In this document: positions 33,650 to 41,617 of the stretch, piece after piece
Layout: each line of letters opens with the position of its first letter
Position numbering within the stretch: the stretch's first letter is position 1
Origin: Marinilabiliales bacterium
GTDB lineage: Bacteria > Bacteroidota > Bacteroidia > Bacteroidales > SZUA-534
DNA length: 64,000 bases
Direction: 5' to 3'
Assembly (NCBI GenBank): GCA_003512955.1
Contig: DOTG01000022.1
Coordinates: forward strand, 33,138 to 97,137
The notes under the pieces: model-generated
The model's database searches: none
The model's input: only the letters and a program-made list of their open reading frames with translations
What the model was told of the DNA's origin: nothing
Program-made: the position numbers and the translations under genes

Positions 33650-34063
33650 TCAATCTCCGTAATATTCAGCAAAATTATTCTCGGTTTCAACCAACTTGAT
33701 CTTAGAAAGCCGGGCCGGGGTTTTATCCAATTCCACTTGCAATTCTTTCCAAATGGCAACAATAATGTTTTCGGTGCTTACAATGGTATTTTGAAGGAAA
33801 TCAACTTCAACATTCAAATTGCGATGATCGAGTTTGTCAATAACTTTGGTTTTAATAATCTGGCTTAAATCTTTTAAGTTAATAACCACACCTGTTTCAG
33901 GGTCAACCTCACCCTTAACGGTCACAAACAGATCGTAATTATGCCCATGCCAATTGGGGTTGGCACATTTACCATACAACTCGTTATTTTCCTCATCGGT
34001 AAGCTTGGGATTAAATAAACGGTGTGCACTATTAAATCTTTCTCTGCGTGTAAGATAAACCAT
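33650..34063 (-). CDS. 6-pyruvoyl-tetrahydropterin synthase / QueD family enzyme
   Basis: A 137-residue PTPS/QueD-fold enzyme acting on dihydroneopterin triphosphate, the FolE product encoded next to it. Zinc ligands are His14 in F-N-S-A-H-R and the pair in W-H-G-H-N-Y. The catalytic Cys is in G-K-C-A-N-P-N. This C-x-N-P-N-x-H-G-H-N-Y form resembles eukaryote-type PTPS as well as some QueD proteins. The Glu of V-E-T-E-N-N closes the site. The product could be 6-pyruvoyl-tetrahydropterin (biopterin-like cofactor) or 6-carboxy-tetrahydropterin (queuosine path); with no queC/queE beside it, neither can be excluded. A -7 box lies at 34087-34094. Confidence 0.88.
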   Translation of the reverse strand: MVYLTRRERFNSAHRLFNPKLTDEENNELYGKCANPNWHGHNYDLFVTVKGEVDPETGVVINLKDLSQIIKTKVIDKLDHRNLNVEVDFLQNTIVSTENIIVAIWKELQVELDKTPARLSKIKLVETENNFAEYYGD

Positions 34064-34086
34064 AATCCGATATCAATCTGTTTTTG

Positions 34087-34126
34087 CAAATATAGAATAA
34101 AGATATTCAATGAAAGATTATCTTTG
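34087..34126. promoter_or_regulatory. Divergent -7 boxes for the PTPS-folE and hldD transcripts
   Basis: TATATTTG on the minus strand (34087-34094) faces PTPS, and TATCTTTG on the plus strand (34119-34126) faces hldD. Only 24 bases separate them, so the two promoters overlap. No convincing -33 TTG was found for either. Confidence 0.55.
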
Positions 34127-34142
34127 CAAAAATTCAAAAACA

Positions 34143-35108
34143 ATGATTGTAGTTACAGGTGCCGCAGGATTTATCGGGAGCTGCTTGATCAGCAAACTTA
34201 ATAGCGAAGGATTTAAAGATATTGTTTTGGTTGACGACTTTTCCGATGCTGAAAAAAACAAAAACTTTAAAGGTAAAACCTTTACTCTTAAAATTGACCG
34301 TGAAACTTTCATTCCATGGATAGATGCCAACCACCGGTTTATTCAGTTTGTGTTTCATATGGGAGCCCGCTCTGCAACAACAGGTTTCCCTAAAGAGGTA
34401 TATGACCACCTGAACCTTGACTATTCAAAACAGGTGTGGCTCAAATGTGTGGAATATGGGTTGCCATTGGTTTACGCCTCTTCGGCAGCCACCTATGGTT
34501 TGGGTGAATTTGGATACAACGATGCACATCATGTAGTGGAGAAACTGCATCCCCTGAATTTATATGGCGAATCGAAAAACGATTTCGACAAGTGGGCTTT
34601 GCAACAAAACGAAAAACCATTCTTTTGGACCGGGCTCAAGTTTTTCAACGTGTATGGCCCCAACGAATATCATAAAGGGAGGATGGCTTCCGTAATTTTA
34701 CATGCCTTTAACCAAATAAAAGCCACCGGAAAAATGCGCCTGTTCAAGTCGCACCGCCCCGATTTCCCCGATGGCGGCCAAACCCGTGACTTTGTGTATG
34801 TTAAAGATCTGTCGGAGGTGATGCTGTTTTTAATGAATCACCGTAAAGATTCCGGTTTGTATAATGTAGGAACCGGTTTGGGACGAACTTTCCTTGATTT
34901 AACCCGGAATACATTTAGTTCTATGGGGGTTGCCGAAAATATTGAATTTATTGATACCCCTGTGGACATCCGCGATAAATATCAGTATTTTACGGAGGCC
35001 AACATGCAAAAATTGCACTCCATTGGGTACCATAAACCCTTTTACAGCCTTGAAGAGGGTGTGGCTGATTATGTAAAAAACTACCTTGTACCTGATAAAT
35101 ATTTATAG
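34143..35108 (+). CDS. hldD: ADP-L-glycero-D-manno-heptose 6-epimerase
   Basis: A 321-residue short-chain dehydrogenase-type epimerase making ADP-L-glycero-heptose for the lipopolysaccharide core. The start M-I-V-V-T-G-A-A-G-F-I-G-S holds the NADP-binding glycine motif. H-M-G-A-R-S-A-T-T follows near residue 72, Y-G-E-S-K is the Tyr-x3-Lys catalytic pair, and F-N-V-Y-G-P-N-E-Y-H-K-G-R-M-A-S-V is a strong HldD signature. An upstream ATG (34110) precedes the -7 box TATCTTTG (34119-34126) and so cannot be the start from this promoter. The gene faces away from the pterin genes. Confidence 0.95.
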   Translation: MIVVTGAAGFIGSCLISKLNSEGFKDIVLVDDFSDAEKNKNFKGKTFTLKIDRETFIPWIDANHRFIQFVFHMGARSATTGFPKEVYDHLNLDYSKQVWLKCVEYGLPLVYASSAATYGLGEFGYNDAHHVVEKLHPLNLYGESKNDFDKWALQQNEKPFFWTGLKFFNVYGPNEYHKGRMASVILHAFNQIKATGKMRLFKSHRPDFPDGGQTRDFVYVKDLSEVMLFLMNHRKDSGLYNVGTGLGRTFLDLTRNTFSSMGVAENIEFIDTPVDIRDKYQYFTEANMQKLHSIGYHKPFYSLEEGVADYVKNYLVPDKYL

Positions 35109-35239
35109 AGATTTTTGAACTTGTTGTTCTTTTCTTTTTATAAATTCATTCTCCACCTGATTATTAGAAAAATAACAAATATTAAAACAGACTATTGGCA
35201 AAATCAACTGCTGCTTTTCAGATTCATAAAAAAAGATGC

Positions 35240-35268
35240 TATTTTTGCACAATCACACATTTAATGTG
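35240..35268 (+). promoter_or_regulatory. -7 box and palindrome before tetR-fabH
   Basis: TATTTTTG (35240-35247) is followed by CACAT-TTA-ATGTG (35256-35268), which covers the expected transcription start and ends 10 bases before the tetR ATG. A wider frame TGCACA … TGTGCA surrounds it. Confidence 0.5.
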
Positions 35269-35278
35269 CAGTTAAGAA

Positions 35279-35872
35279 ATGAACGTACGGAATTCAAAAG
35301 AAACCATTTTAAATCAGGCAATTATCATATTTGGTAAGCTGGGCTTTCATAAAACAACCATGGCCGATATTGCTGATGCTTCCCAAAAAGGACGCCGCAC
35401 CATTTATACCTACTTCAAAAATAAGGAAGATGTTTATGAAGCCGTGGTGGAACGTGAAATTGATAAAATCCTCAACAGCCTGAAAACAGAAATGGATGGC
35501 GCCGGACGGGTAGATGAAAAATTTTCAAGATACGTGAACCTGCGCATCCGTTCCATTTTACAACTGACCCAAAAATATGATGCCTTGAAAGTAGCCTTTT
35601 TGAATAATTACCGTTGGGTGGAAAAGATAAGGGAAAAACTGGATTTGGAAGAAAAAGTAATTCTTACACTGCTTTTTCAAAATGCCACTAAATTTAATTC
35701 CCTTTTTACCGACAATGTTGACACAACTGTAAAAAATATCACACTTGTCATCAAGGGTATTGAATTGATGCTCATCAGAGAAGACGATGAGGAAACCACC
35801 GCGATTCAAATAAAAAACCTTCAACAACTATTGTTAAACGGGTTAATTACACGGAAACAAGAATACCAATAA
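35279..35872 (+). CDS. TetR family transcriptional regulator
   Basis: A 197-residue regulator. The N-terminal helix-turn-helix reads I-F-G-K-L-G-F-H-K-T-T-M-A-D-I-A-D-A-S-Q-K-G-R-R-T-I-Y-T-Y-F-K-N-K-E-D-V-Y (about residues 13-49). The rest is a helical sensor domain. A ketoacyl synthase gene starts 11 bases after its stop, so the pair is co-transcribed and this TetR may tune fatty acid or lipid synthesis in response to an acyl ligand (inferred). The palindrome between the -7 box and its ATG suggests self-repression. Confidence 0.88.
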   Translation: MNVRNSKETILNQAIIIFGKLGFHKTTMADIADASQKGRRTIYTYFKNKEDVYEAVVEREIDKILNSLKTEMDGAGRVDEKFSRYVNLRIRSILQLTQKYDALKVAFLNNYRWVEKIREKLDLEEKVILTLLFQNATKFNSLFTDNVDTTVKNITLVIKGIELMLIREDDEETTAIQIKNLQQLLLNGLITRKQEYQ

Positions 35873-35883
35873 ATTTCAATATT

Positions 35884-36828
35884 ATGTATATCAATGCATT
35901 AGGTCATTACCTACCTAAACAAATCATCTCAAACGATTATTTTTTGAATATCAACGGGTTAACCGATGAATGGATATTTACCCGAACCGGAATTAAAACC
36001 CGGACCAAAGCCATTCCTGGCGAAAATACGCATACCATGGGAATTGAAGCGGTAAAGGAAGCCATGAAAAACCTTCCCTACCCCATCTCCGATGTGGATT
36101 TGATTATTGGGGCATCCTATTCCCCGTTCGATACAGTTGCTACCTTAGCCCATGCAGTTCAGGAACATTTTGAAATAGCTGGTGCCAAAGCGGTTTACAT
36201 CTCATCGGCTTGTTCAAGTTTTATCAATGCCATGGAAATTGTAGAGGGATATTTTGCCATTGGAAAAGCCTCCAAGGCACTCGTGGTAACATCGGAACAC
36301 AACACGGCCTACAGCAACGAAACCGATGAAAAAAGCGGTCACCTTTGGGGAGACGGAGCCGCGGCAATATTTTTATCGAAAGAACCTGTCGCCAAAAATG
36401 AGGGTAAAGTGGTGGATATTATCACCCGAGGGTTGGGAAATATTGGTAAAGCCAGCGAGGCCGTGTATCTGCATCCAACAAACGGTGGATTGCTGATGCC
36501 CCATGGTAAAGATGTTTTTACCCATGCCTGCAAATACATGACAGAGGCATTGGTAGATATCTTGGAAAAAAACCAAGTTACGTTATCTGAACTCAACTAC
36601 CTAATCCCGCATCAGGCGAACATGCGCATTATCAAATACCTCGCCTCGGAACTAAAATATGACGAAGAAAAAATTATCACTAACATTGAAGCACTCGGGA
36701 ACACCGGTTCAGCAAGTACCTTAATCGGGCTTTCGCAACACATCCTTAAAATGAATCACGGCGATTTGGTGGGTTTCACGGTATTTGGCGGAGGCTATTC
36801 CAGTGGGTCGATGCTGATACAATTCTAA
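35884..36828 (+). CDS. 3-oxoacyl-ACP synthase III family protein (FabH-like)
   Basis: A 314-residue thiolase-fold condensing enzyme. The FabH triad is complete: Cys110 in S-S-A-C-S-S-F, His243 in I-P-H-Q-A-N and Asn273 in G-N-T-G-S-A-S. The start A-L-G-H-Y-L-P and R-T-G-I-K-T-R also fit. True FabH joins acetyl-CoA and malonyl-ACP to begin fatty acid synthesis. This copy is paired with tetR and is away from other fab genes, so it may be an accessory enzyme for branched or unusual acyl starters. Confidence 0.85.
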   Translation: MYINALGHYLPKQIISNDYFLNINGLTDEWIFTRTGIKTRTKAIPGENTHTMGIEAVKEAMKNLPYPISDVDLIIGASYSPFDTVATLAHAVQEHFEIAGAKAVYISSACSSFINAMEIVEGYFAIGKASKALVVTSEHNTAYSNETDEKSGHLWGDGAAAIFLSKEPVAKNEGKVVDIITRGLGNIGKASEAVYLHPTNGGLLMPHGKDVFTHACKYMTEALVDILEKNQVTLSELNYLIPHQANMRIIKYLASELKYDEEKIITNIEALGNTGSASTLIGLSQHILKMNHGDLVGFTVFGGGYSSGSMLIQF

Positions 36829-36860
36829 AAGTTAACTTTTTTTATCTTGATAACTGCCCG

Positions 36861-36890
36861 AAAACCCAGAGGTTCATTCCGATGGGTTTT
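36861..36890. terminator. Bidirectional terminator between fabH-like and lipid kinase genes
   Basis: AAAACCCA (36861-36868), 14-base loop, TGGGTTTT (36883-36890). It lies between two convergent genes and overlaps the 3' end of the lipid kinase gene. T-rich tails exist on both sides. Confidence 0.6.
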
Positions 36891-37800
36891 CTATTTTAAT
36901 GATTCTGGCAGCATGTTTAATTACCTGAATATGGATAGGAACATTCCCAACCACCTCGCCATCCATCTCAATGGGGCAATCCTTTTTAGGACTGCTAAGT
37001 GTACATTTGCTTACCTCGTGATAAAAAACCTCGCCGAGCGGAATCCGTTTTGCCTTCCGAAGCAGGGACGTATAAAATAGAAACTGGAGTATGTTCACTT
37101 TGCGGGCAATAACCACGTTCACTTTACCGTCGTCAAGTCTGGCACCAGGGGCAATACCCAAGCCACTGCCAAAATAGCGGCCATTGTTTAAAACTATTAA
37201 AAGCACTCTCCCTTGAAAATGAAATTCATCTGAGGTCAGTTCTACCGGGATGCGTTTAAAGAGCAGGAACGAACGCAAAATGTTGTAGTAATAGGTAAAG
37301 GTACTTCCCCAGGTTTTACCACTGGAATTCATAAACTGGCAAACCAACCCGCCCAGTCCGATATCAAAGGAATTGTCGTAATACCTTACTTTCTCCTCCC
37401 CATTTTCGGAGTATCGGGCTTCAACCAAATCTAACGGCATAGTAGCCCCGCTCTTGATGAGGTTGTAAAGATGTTCCATGCTTTGAACTTTACCTGCCGA
37501 GCGCGAAAAATCATTGCCCGAACCACGTGGAAAAGCTGCCAAAACAGTTCGTTCCCGGTCTTCAGGGGGAGCCAACATATAACCATTTACCACCTCGCTG
37601 AAAGTACCATCGCCACCTACCCCAACCAAATAATCGAGGCCTTGTTCCATCAGTTCCTCCACAATTTGAATAGCGTGCCCACTACGGCGCGTGAATTTGA
37701 GATACACATCGAATTCACCTTGGAAATATTTGGAAATATTGGATCTAAACTTATCAGGGTCCTTTAAATTTCCTCTAACAATAAAAGCTATCTTTTTCAA
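36874..37800 (-). CDS. Diacylglycerol/lipid kinase family protein (YegS/DgkB-like)
   Basis: A 308-residue cytoplasmic lipid kinase of the DAGK catalytic family. G-V-G-G-D-G-T-F-S-E-V-V-N-G (about residues 60-73) is the nucleotide-binding core and P-R-G-S-G-N-D-F-S-R (about 90-99) the second glycine-rich signature. A C-terminal beta-rich part (…G-A-R-L-D-D-G-K-V-N-V-V) completes the fold. It phosphorylates diacylglycerol or a related lipid with ATP. The start is a TTG at 37800: it gives the typical K-K-I-A-F-I-V start, and an in-frame stop lies just upstream without an ATG between. Confidence 0.9.
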   Translation of the reverse strand: MKKIAFIVRGNLKDPDKFRSNISKYFQGEFDVYLKFTRRSGHAIQIVEELMEQGLDYLVGVGGDGTFSEVVNGYMLAPPEDRERTVLAAFPRGSGNDFSRSAGKVQSMEHLYNLIKSGATMPLDLVEARYSENGEEKVRYYDNSFDIGLGGLVCQFMNSSGKTWGSTFTYYYNILRSFLLFKRIPVELTSDEFHFQGRVLLIVLNNGRYFGSGLGIAPGARLDDGKVNVVIARKVNILQFLFYTSLLRKAKRIPLGEVFYHEVSKCTLSSPKKDCPIEMDGEVVGNVPIHIQVIKHAARIIKIENPSE

Positions 37801-37986
37801 ATATCTTTTTTTTAAACCTCACACTAAAGAAAAGAAATATTCTTGAAATATTTTAAGGTTTCTAAAATTACCTAACCAAACAAATCCGCTTTTCTATTTT
37901 AAAACATGTACCTAAAAACCTACAACATATTGTTGAGGATACTTATTTATCTTGGCTTTTCTAATTTTGCCCAAAAGAATGACTTT

Positions 37987-40044
37987 ATGATAAATCAACA
38001 ATTAATAAACCCCAAAAGCATCGCCGTCATAGGCGGTTCCGACGATGTCCAAAAAGCAGGTGGCAAGGTGCTTAAAAACCTGATTGATAGCCATTTTAAC
38101 GGGAATATTTACGTGGTGAACCCTAAATTGGATATTGTGCAAGGGAAGCCTTCGTACCGACAGGTAAACGAATTACCACAAACCGATTTAGCTATACTGG
38201 CCATTGCTGCCAAATACTGCCCCGAAGCCGTAGAGGTTTTGTCCAACGAAAAAGGGACCCGGGCATTTATTGTGCTTTCGGCAGGTTTCAGTGAGGAAAA
38301 TGAAGTTGGAGCCAAGCTTGAAAAACAAATGGTGGAAACCATCAACCGCGTGAATGGAGCCTTAATCGGGCCTAATTGCATTGGTGTACTGAATCATCAT
38401 TATAGTGGTGTGTTTACCACCCCCATTCCAAAACTGGACCCCAAAGGATGCGATTTTATCTCTGGCTCTGGGGCCACCGCCGTGTATATCATGGAAACAG
38501 GTGTCCCGAACGGATTAACATTTTCGAGTGTTTATTCGGTAGGAAACAGTGCCCAAATGGGGGTTGAAGATATCCTGAAATATCTCGATGAAAATTTTGA
38601 TCCCGAAAATAGTAGTCGGGTTAAGCTTTTGTATGTGGAAAGCATCAACAAACCGAATGTATTATTAAAACATGCCGCATCCCTAATCAATAAAGGCTGC
38701 CGGATTGCCGCTATCAAGTCGGGAGGATCGGAAGCCGGAAGCCGTGCAGCTTCATCGCATACCGGTGCCTTGGCCAGCAGCGATGTGGCAGTAGAAGCTC
38801 TATTCCGAAAAGCAGGCATTGTGAGGTGTTCCAGTAGAAGCGAACTGACAACTGTAGCTTCTGTATTTATGTATCCTGAACTGAAAGGAAAAAATATTGC
38901 CGTAATTACCCATGCGGGTGGGCCAGCCGTGATGCTAACCGATGCCTTGTCAAATGGTGGTTTGAATATTCCCCACCTGGAAGGGTCCAAAGCCAAAGCC
39001 TTGCTCGAAAAGTTATATCCTGGCTCTTCGGTGGCCAACCCCATTGACTTTCTAGCCACAGGTACCGCCGAGCAATTGGGCCATATTATTGATGCCTGTG
39101 AACATGATTTTGAGCAAATCGATGCCATGTGTGTCATCTTTGGAAGCCCCGGGCTATTTAAAGTCTATGATGTGTACGACTTGCTGCACGAAAAAATGAG
39201 AACATGCAAAAAACCCATCTACCCAATCCTTCCGTCCATTGTAAATGTGGCCGAGGAAATTAAACATTTTATTGCCAAAGGAAGAATCAACTTCCCTGAT
39301 GAAGTGATGCTGGGCAATGCCTTGTCCAAAATTTATCATACCCAAAAACCTAAAAATACCGAAACCGGGCTACCTATAGTAGATAAACAAAAAATCCGCA
39401 AGGTGATAGAATCCGCACCCAATGGCTATTTGGAACCTACACAGGTGCAAGTCCTTCTCGATGCTGCAGGGATTCCAAGAGCTGGCGAAGCAGTGGTTCA
39501 AACATTAAATGAAGCTTTGGAACAATCCGGAAAACTGGGATTCCCATTGGTAATGAAAGTAGTAGGCCCGGTACATAAATCGGATGTTGGTGGCGTAGTT
39601 TTGAATGTGAAAACGAAGGATCAGGTTACCTCGGAATTCAACCGTATGATGCAAATCAAAGACACCACAGCCATCCTCATACAACCCATGCTAAGCGGCA
39701 CCGAACTATACGTTGGAGCCAAACGTGAGGATAAATTTGGCCATTTGGTCCTCTGTGGATTGGGAGGAATCTTTATTGAAGTATTAAAAGATGTACAAGC
39801 CAACCTGGCTCCCATTCCACTGGACGATGCTCAATCAATGATCCAAAAACTTCGCTCCTATAAAATCTTTCAGGGAGTACGTGGGCAGGAACCCATTCAC
39901 GTAGCACTTTTTGCTGAAATTATTTCGCGGGTTTCCGTTTTGTGCCGAATAGCCCCTGAGATTTTTGAGATGGATATCAATCCGTTATTAGGCTCTAAGG
40001 ATAAGGTGGTTGCGGTAGATGCACGCATACGGATTGAACACTAA
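37987..40044 (+). CDS. NDP-forming acyl-CoA synthetase (acetate-CoA ligase, ADP-forming)
   Basis: A 685-residue single-chain ADP-forming acyl-CoA synthetase, converting acetyl- or acyl-CoA, ADP and phosphate to acid, CoA and ATP. Order: CoA-binding domain (P-K-S-I-A-V-I-G-G-S), succinyl-CoA-synthetase-like domains with phospho-His258 in S-S-H-T-G-A-L-A, and an ATP-grasp domain from about residue 460 (V-M-K-V-V-G-P-V-H-K-S-D-V-G-G-V and D-I-N-P-L). The ATG at 37987 starts with the family pattern 'l.nPkSIAViG'. A -7 box TAATTTTG (37962-37969) lies between this ATG and an earlier one at 37906, supporting the later start. Suits fermentation with ATP yield. Confidence 0.93.
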   Translation: MINQQLINPKSIAVIGGSDDVQKAGGKVLKNLIDSHFNGNIYVVNPKLDIVQGKPSYRQVNELPQTDLAILAIAAKYCPEAVEVLSNEKGTRAFIVLSAGFSEENEVGAKLEKQMVETINRVNGALIGPNCIGVLNHHYSGVFTTPIPKLDPKGCDFISGSGATAVYIMETGVPNGLTFSSVYSVGNSAQMGVEDILKYLDENFDPENSSRVKLLYVESINKPNVLLKHAASLINKGCRIAAIKSGGSEAGSRAASSHTGALASSDVAVEALFRKAGIVRCSSRSELTTVASVFMYPELKGKNIAVITHAGGPAVMLTDALSNGGLNIPHLEGSKAKALLEKLYPGSSVANPIDFLATGTAEQLGHIIDACEHDFEQIDAMCVIFGSPGLFKVYDVYDLLHEKMRTCKKPIYPILPSIVNVAEEIKHFIAKGRINFPDEVMLGNALSKIYHTQKPKNTETGLPIVDKQKIRKVIESAPNGYLEPTQVQVLLDAAGIPRAGEAVVQTLNEALEQSGKLGFPLVMKVVGPVHKSDVGGVVLNVKTKDQVTSEFNRMMQIKDTTAILIQPMLSGTELYVGAKREDKFGHLVLCGLGGIFIEVLKDVQANLAPIPLDDAQSMIQKLRSYKIFQGVRGQEPIHVALFAEIISRVSVLCRIAPEIFEMDINPLLGSKDKVVAVDARIRIEH

Positions 40045-40131
40045 TACGGACCGGATTTCTAAAACTCATAAACTTTTTAAACCTTAAACAGTTAATAGTT
40101 CAGTTTTCCCAAATTGATGGAGGCATTTTGA

Positions 40132-40293
40132 ATGGATTTTAAAAAACTAAACAGCAATGAAAAAGCCCTGATTGGAATTATCCTGATATCATTTGTTGCC
40201 ATTTTATTGAGTTGGGGACGGATTTCGAAAGGATTAAAAGAGGGCTTTAAACCCTATTTTAAGGAACAGACACAAGAAAAAGTCCAAGATTAG
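40132..40293 (+). CDS. Small single-helix membrane protein
   Basis: A 53-residue frame with one hydrophobic stretch (L-I-G-I-I-L-I-S-F-V-A-I-L-L-S-W), a basic segment after it and a charged tail. A GGAGG sequence sits 9 bases before the ATG (40118-40122), a good ribosome site for this genome. It lies 37 bases upstream of another membrane protein gene. I do not recognise the family; the pair may work together. Confidence 0.6.
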   Translation: MDFKKLNSNEKALIGIILISFVAILLSWGRISKGLKEGFKPYFKEQTQEKVQD

Positions 40294-40330
40294 ATTTTTA
40301 GGCTTTAAAACTTTAACTTAAAACGTATTG

Positions 40331-41023
40331 ATGAAACAAAAAGATTATCTTTTAATAACCTTCATCACACTGGGACTCCTCCTATTTATTTGGTTTGAGG
40401 GTTCACGCCAATGGTATCTGGACTTCAACAGCCAGCATGGTATGATCACCAGTTTCTTTAAATTTGGCATCTTGGCCACATTTGGTGAAATGCTGGGGTT
40501 GCGCATCCGTAAAGGGATCTATTATGAACCTGCTTTTGGAGTCTTCCCAAAATTCATCGTTTGGGGATTTCTTGGGTTGACCATCAAAATGGCTTTTGTT
40601 GTATTTGCCTCGGGAACCCCAATTTTCATGGAATACATGGGTATTGCCGATGCCTCGGCATCGATGAAAGCTGCTTTTACGGCAAAGAAACTAGCTGTGG
40701 CATTTGCCATCAGCGTAGCAATGAATGTGATTTATGCTCCGGTAATGATGACCTTTCATAAAATTACCGATTCCCATATCCAGAGCCATCAGGGCCAATG
40801 GGTAAGCTTGCTGAAACCCATCCGTTTTGCAGCGGATTTTCAAGGCATCAACTGGAACATCCAATGGCATTTTGTATTTAAAAAGACCATCCCCTTCTTT
40901 TGGATACCTGCACATACGATAACGTTTTTATTACCTGCCGATTTTCAGGTACTATTTGCAGCACTCTTAAGCGTAATGCTTGGACTCATTTTGGCTATAG
41001 CCAGTTTGAAAAGTAAAAATTAA
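40331..41023 (+). CDS. Multi-pass membrane protein of unknown function
   Basis: A 230-residue protein with about five hydrophobic segments (residues 7-24, 40-55, 75-95, 115-135, 195-225). The C-terminal half (P-V-M-M-T-F-H-K and F-F-W-I-P-A-H-T-I-T-F-L-L-P followed by a long closing helix) has a loose likeness to Mpv17/PMP22 proteins ('W.P.q..NF..vP'), but I would not assign it on that alone. The start is the ATG at 40331. It is close to the small protein gene upstream and to flavodoxin downstream, though flavodoxin has its own promoter inside this gene's 3' end. Confidence 0.7.
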   Translation: MKQKDYLLITFITLGLLLFIWFEGSRQWYLDFNSQHGMITSFFKFGILATFGEMLGLRIRKGIYYEPAFGVFPKFIVWGFLGLTIKMAFVVFASGTPIFMEYMGIADASASMKAAFTAKKLAVAFAISVAMNVIYAPVMMTFHKITDSHIQSHQGQWVSLLKPIRFAADFQGINWNIQWHFVFKKTIPFFWIPAHTITFLLPADFQVLFAALLSVMLGLILAIASLKSKN

Positions 41024-41034
41024 TTCTAACTTTG
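41006..41034 (+). promoter_or_regulatory. Flavodoxin promoter
   Basis: TTG (41006-41008), 18 bases, TAACTTTG (41027-41034), 16 bases before the flavodoxin ATG. The -33 element is within the end of the preceding gene. Confidence 0.6.
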
Positions 41035-41050
41035 TGAAATCGAAAACCTA

Positions 41051-41584
41051 ATGAAGCCCTCAATGAATAGTAAAATTGCAGTCCTATACGGACCTAAAGG
41101 TGGAAATACCGAAAAAATTGCCAAACTGATTGCAAAAAAAATCGGCCACGACAAATGTGATTTAATTGCTGTGCGCGATGCCGATGAAACCCTGTTGGCC
41201 CCCTACAATAAACTAATCATCGGTGGTTCAACCATTGGAACCCACAACTGGTCGCACTCAAATACCAGCGTTGATTGGGATCAGTTTATGCCCAAATTCA
41301 AAAAAATGAACTTTGCCGGAAAAAAGGTGGCCATCTTCGGTTTAGGCGATCATTTAGCTTACACCAACCATTTTGTTGATGAGATGTTTTCATTGTACCA
41401 GGTGCTGAAAAATAATGGTGCCACCATTGTAGGACAGTGGCCCACCGATGGATATGAATTCAACGAATCGGCAGCTATCGTCAATGGAAAATTCGTAGGA
41501 TTGCCCATCGACGAAGATCATGAAGATGACCTTAGCGAAGGAAGAATTGATGCTTGGCTGAACACTTTGTCCGCTCAAATGTAA
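41051..41584 (+). CDS. Flavodoxin
   Basis: A 177-residue FMN electron carrier. The phosphate-binding loop reads G-P-K-G-G-N-T-E-K-I-A (about residues 14-24). The aromatic FMN loops follow: G-T-H-N-W at about 63-67, then G-L-G-D-H-L-A-Y near 100. The C-terminal W-P-T-D-G-Y-E-F…V-G-L-P-I-D-E-D matches long-chain flavodoxins. It can replace ferredoxin as partner of the pyruvate oxidoreductase encoded 5 kb downstream, especially at low iron; that link is inferred. An ATG at codon 5 is an alternative start. Confidence 0.93.
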   Translation: MKPSMNSKIAVLYGPKGGNTEKIAKLIAKKIGHDKCDLIAVRDADETLLAPYNKLIIGGSTIGTHNWSHSNTSVDWDQFMPKFKKMNFAGKKVAIFGLGDHLAYTNHFVDEMFSLYQVLKNNGATIVGQWPTDGYEFNESAAIVNGKFVGLPIDEDHEDDLSEGRIDAWLNTLSAQM

Positions 41585-41617
41585 TTTATAGAGATTACAA
41601 CAATACAACTTTAACCG

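Noticed and set aside
34110..34142. Longer start for hldD at 34110
   Set aside because: The ATG lies upstream of the -7 box TATCTTTG (34119-34126), and the added residues do not belong to the family.
38532..39137. A 201-codon minus-strand frame within the acyl-CoA synthetase gene
   Set aside because: It is wholly covered by a conserved gene on the other strand and has Ser/Ala-rich shadow composition.
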